From the IMG/VR virus record IMGVR_UViG_3300034103_001378, positions 1 through 61,078 of that record: a stretch of DNA of 61,078 nt, one strand, 5' to 3'. The notes beneath the pieces are model-generated. The model was given only the letters and a program-made list of their open reading frames with translations, had not been told where the DNA came from and did no database searches. This stretch comes from a virus. The translations under genes were made by a program, and so were the position numbers. Positions within the stretch are counted from its first letter, which is position 1; the number at the start of each line of letters is the position of its first letter. This document shows, piece after piece, positions 57,314 through 61,078 of the stretch.

Positions 57314-57642
57314 GCCCCGCCCAGGCGCACAACCACAAGATCGCCGCCGAAGGGCTCGGGCGCATCACCCGCCTGATCGCGCAACCGGACTTCATCTGGT
57401 TCCTGCGCGAAGCGGCCGGAAAGGAACTCACGAGGCTCGACAATCTCATCCATGACCGCAAAGAATCGAAGGAAGATCGCGAGGCCGCACTGTCCGAATG
57501 GCTCGCCGTGAAGCGGCTCGCCGAGTGGCCGGAAACCTTTGCGAATGATTGCGGGAAAACCCTCGGGCACGAGCACCGAATTACGCTTGACATCACCGAA
57601 CCGAAACCGGACGCAGCCCGCGCCACCGAAACCACCACCTAA
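57310..57642 (+). CDS. Small protein following portal
   Basis: GTG start overlapping the portal stop. The 110-residue product is helical (LGRITRLIAQPDFIWFLREA, KELTRLDNLIHDRKESKEDR). Similar small helical proteins follow the portal in many phages, with no set role; head assembly is likely. No family is named. Confidence 0.7.
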   Translation: MSPAQAHNHKIAAEGLGRITRLIAQPDFIWFLREAAGKELTRLDNLIHDRKESKEDREAALSEWLAVKRLAEWPETFANDCGKTLGHEHRITLDITEPKPDAARATETTT

Positions 57643-57651
57643 AACACTCTC

Positions 57652-58263
57652 ATGAATCAAATCGAACCTCGTACCGCTGAAACCCTCAAAACCAATCTCG
57701 GCGTCTCAAACGCGGAGCCGCCTGCGGCCACGCTCGCGCGCGGCCTCGTGGATGTGAACGGAAACATCCGACTTCAGGCTCCGAACAACGCCATCTCGCC
57801 TCGCGGCATCAACACCGGAGAGCACCCGGCGAGGGCCTCGACCGACGGCACCGATTCCACGCCGGTCATCACCGAAACCTATCTCAGTGAAATTCATGTG
57901 CCAGCAAACTGCACCATCACCGGAATTGAGCTTTTCAACGGAAGCAACGTGACAGGGAACGTGACCGTCGGACTCGCGGACGCGCTCGGAAACCCTATCG
58001 CGGCGGCTCAGTCGGCCAGCACTGCCGGCAGCGGCACGGACGCCTACCAGCGCATTCCGTTCGCTGCGCCCTATGTCGCCAGTGGTCCGGCCACCTATTT
58101 CATTCAGGTCCAGTACAGCAGTGCGACCGCGCGCTATAATACGCACGCGGTCGGCAGGCACGCCACCGGAAAGCAGACCGGACAGACCTACGGAACCCTC
58201 ACGGCATTCACTCCGCCGACCACTTTCACAACGGCCATTGGGAATATCGCCGGCCCTTACTAA
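57652..58263 (+). CDS. Beta-rich structural protein
   Basis: The 203-residue product has a disordered N-terminus and a beta-sandwich-like body (CTITGIELFNGSNVTGNVTV, YFIQVQYSSATARYNTHAVG). No enzyme motif is present. It lies between portal and tail fibre, so a capsid decoration or fibre-anchoring role fits. The leader is AACACTCTC without a Shine-Dalgarno. Confidence 0.7.
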   Translation: MNQIEPRTAETLKTNLGVSNAEPPAATLARGLVDVNGNIRLQAPNNAISPRGINTGEHPARASTDGTDSTPVITETYLSEIHVPANCTITGIELFNGSNVTGNVTVGLADALGNPIAAAQSASTAGSGTDAYQRIPFAAPYVASGPATYFIQVQYSSATARYNTHAVGRHATGKQTGQTYGTLTAFTPPTTFTTAIGNIAGPY

Positions 58264-58269
58264 ACCGAA

Positions 58270-58533
58270 ATGCGAACCCTCGACCTCAACTCGATCTACG
58301 ACGCGAACGGCGGTGTGTATGTGACCGGCACAAGCGCCAACACCGGTCCGTTCTCCGGCATCATCGCCCACACCGACACCGTGATCGCGTCCCTGACGTG
58401 CGCCAAGTGGACGGGATCGCCCGCATCCGTCACCGTGAAGGCGGGGACATTCCTGATGTTCCCCGGCGGCGCGACCGCCGTGACGCTCACCAGCGGAACC
58501 TGCACCTTGATGAATCGCCCCGCCTCACAATAA
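58270..58533 (+). CDS. Small beta-rich structural protein
   Basis: The 87-residue product (YVTGTSANTGPFSGIIAHTD, VTVKAGTFLMFPGGATAVTL) is all-beta and Gly/Thr-rich, like small capsid-decoration or fibre proteins. It follows the previous gene by six bases. The sequence 58534-58593 before the tail fibre holds no gene. Confidence 0.65.
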   Translation: MRTLDLNSIYDANGGVYVTGTSANTGPFSGIIAHTDTVIASLTCAKWTGSPASVTVKAGTFLMFPGGATAVTLTSGTCTLMNRPASQ

Positions 58534-58593
58534 CCCCCGCGCCGGCTCGACCTCACCGGGCTTCACGACGTTTAGCGGAAAAATACTTCCAAT

Positions 58594-60987
58594 ATGGGAC
58601 TCACCTGCACGCTGACCGGAACCATTTACCGCGACGACGGCGCGGTGGCAACAGGCGCGGTGGTGAGCTTCACGCTCTGCGCGCCTCGGAACACGCACTG
58701 GACATCGAACAACCGCGTCGTCCTGCGTGCGGTTCTTTCCGCGACCACCGACGGGAGCGGGAACTTCTCGCAGGTGGTCGCCCGGAACGATGAACTCACT
58801 CCGGCCGGAACGTATTGGAAGGTGGAATGCGCCGATGCCGCGCTGCTGAAGCACATCGCGGCGAACGCGGACACGCTGAACGTGATCGACGCGCCGGATC
58901 TGGATGCCTCCGCGCAGGTGTTCAGCGGATTGGACGACCCGGATGCGGATTGGGTGGCGCACGGGCACGCGCAGACGCTCACGGCGGCGGAAAAGCTGCA
59001 AGCCGCAACGAACCTCGGACTGAACCTGTCCGCGTCGCAACTGCTCGGACAGGCTTCGAGCGGCGGCACCGGGCTTCCGGTTGCTGTCACGCTCGGCACC
59101 GGCCTGGCGATGAGCGGCACGACGCTGAATGTTACTCTCAGCACTGGCCTGACAGTCGGCACCACAGCCATCGCCAGCGGCACCACGGGCCGCATCCTCT
59201 ATGACAACGCGGGCGTGCTTGGGGAGCTACCAGTCGGCACCGGGGTCGCGACGGCACTGGCGGTCAACGTGGGCAGCGCAGGGGCGTTCCTGACATCGGC
59301 TGTAACCTCCATCACCGGCACGGCAAACGAAATCACAGTCACCGGCACGACGACGCCGACGCTCTCGCTTCCGAGCGCGCTGACATTCACCGGCAAGACG
59401 GTGACGGGCGGGACGTTCAATTCGCCGACGCTATTCGAGCCTAGTTCCATAAATTACAAGATTCTCGATAACCAAGACGGAACCATGAAAGGCCGTCTTA
59501 CTAACGATTTTACGCACGTATATTTAGACGCCGGTGGTGATGTATTTTTGCGGTCATCCGATTTCGTAAGCAGCTATCTCATCCTCGCTCATTTCTCCGC
59601 TTCAACGGGGCGCATGTCATTAGGCCACTCAGCATTTTTATCCGGGAAAATCGGATTCAAGAACGCTACATCGACGGGAACTACAACCCTCGACTCCGCA
59701 AACGCTTCTGCAAACGACTACACGGTTACACTGCAAGCTGCGACAGGCACGCTCGCGCTGACCTCCGACATCACAGGCGGCACACGCGCGGGCAGCTTCA
59801 CCACGCTGACGGCAAGCTCCACCACGTCCCTCCTCCTCGGCACCGCAGGCAGCGCCGTTGGCAACGTGGGCTTCCGCAACGCCACCTCTGGCACCACGAC
59901 GCTTGCGCCTGCTACGGGCGCGCTCGGCACGGGCACGGTGACGCTCCCGCTGAGTGGCACGCTGGCGACGCTGGAGGGGAGCAACACCTACACCGGCACG
60001 ACGAACACCTTCACGCTGCCAACCACGACCGGCACGACCACGACCAGCGGCATCGCGGTTGCGGCCAACAGCCTCACGACCGGCACGGGCATCTACGCGG
60101 CCTCCTCATCGCTTACGAGCGGCAAGCTGCTTGACCTGCAAGTGAGCGGCACGGCGGCGGCGGCATCGCAGACCGCGCTGAACGTCGCCACTGCGGGCGC
60201 GAATGGCACGAGCGGCATCACCAGCAAGGGTGCGGTGATTTCCAACACGCACACCGGGACGACCTCGACTAATGTGGCGTTGGAATTGACTGCGAGCGGC
60301 GGGACGACGAACACGGCGCTGAATGTGACGGCGGGGAATACATTTCTTTCAGGCAATCTACTATTTACAGACAGCACTTACGATATTGGTAACAGTGGAG
60401 CGCCGTTTTATCGTGTGCGTCACATTTACAGCACTGGAACCATCACCGCCCTGCAGTCAAACATAACCGTTTGCGGCGCTACCTATTTCAGCGACGCTTT
60501 AAACACGAAAACGTATGTGGACACGACAGGCACGGGGTGGATTATCATCCCGCGCGCAACAACGACTGTCCCATTTACCTGTCGAGGCACGGCATCGCAA
60601 ACCGCAGACCTGCAACGCTGGACAGATTCATCTGCTTCCGTTTTGGCGAAAATAGCGGCGGATGGATCATTTACCACCACAGGCACTCTCGCCGTGACCG
60701 GAGCCAGCACGCTTACAGGGCTTCTCACTGCTAACGGCGGAATCACTTTAGGCGATGCGCAGAACATCGCTTTCAACACGACGACCGGAACGAAGATAGG
60801 CGCGGCAACAACGCAGAAACTCAGCTTTTGGAATGCGACGCCAATCGTTCAGCCAACAACGGCAGTTGCCAGCGCAACCGTTGCTCACACGGGCGGGGGG
60901 ACAAATATCAAAACGGACGACACTTTCGACGGCTACACTATTGCACAAGTAGTCAAAGCACTGCGAAACGCCGGACTCTTAGCCTAA
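58594..60987 (+). CDS. Tail fibre protein
   Basis: The 797-residue product has a folded N-terminal domain (residues 1-130, likely virion attachment), a helical link (TAAEKLQAATNLGLNLSASQ) and then hundreds of residues of Thr/Gly/Ser/Ala-rich beta repeats (GTTTTSGIAVAANSLTTGTG) ending in DGYTIAQVVKALRNAGLLA, a fibre C-terminus seen in other phages. It probably binds the host receptor. Two segments (about 59440-59740 and 60340-60660) are clearly more A/T-rich than the rest, suggesting mosaic exchange. The 3' end differs between the two window ends. Confidence 0.85.
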   Translation: MGLTCTLTGTIYRDDGAVATGAVVSFTLCAPRNTHWTSNNRVVLRAVLSATTDGSGNFSQVVARNDELTPAGTYWKVECADAALLKHIAANADTLNVIDAPDLDASAQVFSGLDDPDADWVAHGHAQTLTAAEKLQAATNLGLNLSASQLLGQASSGGTGLPVAVTLGTGLAMSGTTLNVTLSTGLTVGTTAIASGTTGRILYDNAGVLGELPVGTGVATALAVNVGSAGAFLTSAVTSITGTANEITVTGTTTPTLSLPSALTFTGKTVTGGTFNSPTLFEPSSINYKILDNQDGTMKGRLTNDFTHVYLDAGGDVFLRSSDFVSSYLILAHFSASTGRMSLGHSAFLSGKIGFKNATSTGTTTLDSANASANDYTVTLQAATGTLALTSDITGGTRAGSFTTLTASSTTSLLLGTAGSAVGNVGFRNATSGTTTLAPATGALGTGTVTLPLSGTLATLEGSNTYTGTTNTFTLPTTTGTTTTSGIAVAANSLTTGTGIYAASSSLTSGKLLDLQVSGTAAAASQTALNVATAGANGTSGITSKGAVISNTHTGTTSTNVALELTASGGTTNTALNVTAGNTFLSGNLLFTDSTYDIGNSGAPFYRVRHIYSTGTITALQSNITVCGATYFSDALNTKTYVDTTGTGWIIIPRATTTVPFTCRGTASQTADLQRWTDSSASVLAKIAADGSFTTTGTLAVTGASTLTGLLTANGGITLGDAQNIAFNTTTGTKIGAATTQKLSFWNATPIVQPTTAVASATVAHTGGGTNIKTDDTFDGYTIAQVVKALRNAGLLA

Positions 60988-61078
60988 CCCACAACCCACA
61001 AACCCATGAAATCACTATTCGACATCCAAACTGAATCCGGCCAACTCTGGTTGGACATCTCCGCACAACTCGACGCAC
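60905..61078. repeat. Right copy of 174-bp terminal overlap
   Basis: Matches 1-174 with six substitutions, all within the tail-fibre coding part (positions 60912 to 60966). See the left copy. Confidence 0.95.
61006..61078 (+). CDS. Start of the alanine-rich coiled-coil gene (partial duplicate)
   Basis: First 73 bases of the gene whose full copy is at 102-578, identical in sequence. Present because the contig overlaps itself; not a second gene in the circular genome. Confidence 0.85.
   Translation, partial: MKSLFDIQTESGQLWLDISAQLDA

Noticed and set aside
1-61078. CRISPR array or rRNA genes
   Set aside because: No regularly spaced repeats and no rRNA-like sequence were seen.

Overview
The window is an essentially complete tailed-phage genome of about 60.9 kb. 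The last 174 bases repeat the first 174, with six differences all inside the tail-fibre 3' end, so the contig closes into a circle or is terminally redundant. The layout matches podoviruses of the Bcep22 group, whose hallmark is one giant DarB-like methylase-helicase virion protein (here 4625 residues) beside the portal gene. The host is unknown. A lipoprotein in the lysis block and an M15 endolysin suggest a Gram-negative host. DNA is GC-rich, and most genes lack a Shine-Dalgarno sequence and start after A/C-rich leaders, often the motif AAATCCGAACC directly before ATG.

Layout, left to right: tail-fibre 3' end and an alanine-rich coiled-coil protein (1-578); lysis block with two membrane proteins, a lipoprotein, a holin candidate and an M15 peptidase (583-2440); scaffold candidate, major capsid protein with a strong hairpin after it, adaptor and tail or fibre proteins (2688-9553); recombination block with a nuclease, a small SSB-like protein, a Bet/RecT annealase and a DUF2800 nuclease (9626-13995); a modification block with an N4-cytosine-type methylase, an MT-A70 methylase, an XF1762/Mom-like GNAT protein, a second GNAT protein and a PAPS-reductase-like protein (13998-19443), whose gene ends carry dispersed repeats; replication block with an SF2 helicase, a Dam methylase, a primase-helicase and an SMC/RecF-like ATPase (20283-26898); a bidirectional terminator; a minus-strand operon of eight small genes (26962-29545); a divergent control region and a Cro/C1-type regulator (29546-31299); 1.4 kb of non-coding, repeat-rich DNA (31350-32747); then the packaging and virion block to the end: small terminase, membrane metallopeptidase, large terminase, ejection-protein candidate, giant polyvalent protein, structured RNA, tRNA-CAU, portal, small structural proteins and tail fibre.

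The most unusual elements are these: a large terminase that carries both an N-terminal protein-tyrosine-phosphatase-like domain and an intein; a plausible 99-codon gene overprinted in another frame within the giant ORF; an initiator-like tRNA next to an unidentified structured RNA; a repeat-flanked modification cluster that may make a hypermodified base; and two promoter-like motif families (CTTGC-N13-TTGTGAAAG and CTTGAC-N9-CCGATGCAGGAYGCG) plus the recurrent start-codon motif. No integrase was found, so a temperate lifestyle is not supported despite the repressor-like gene.
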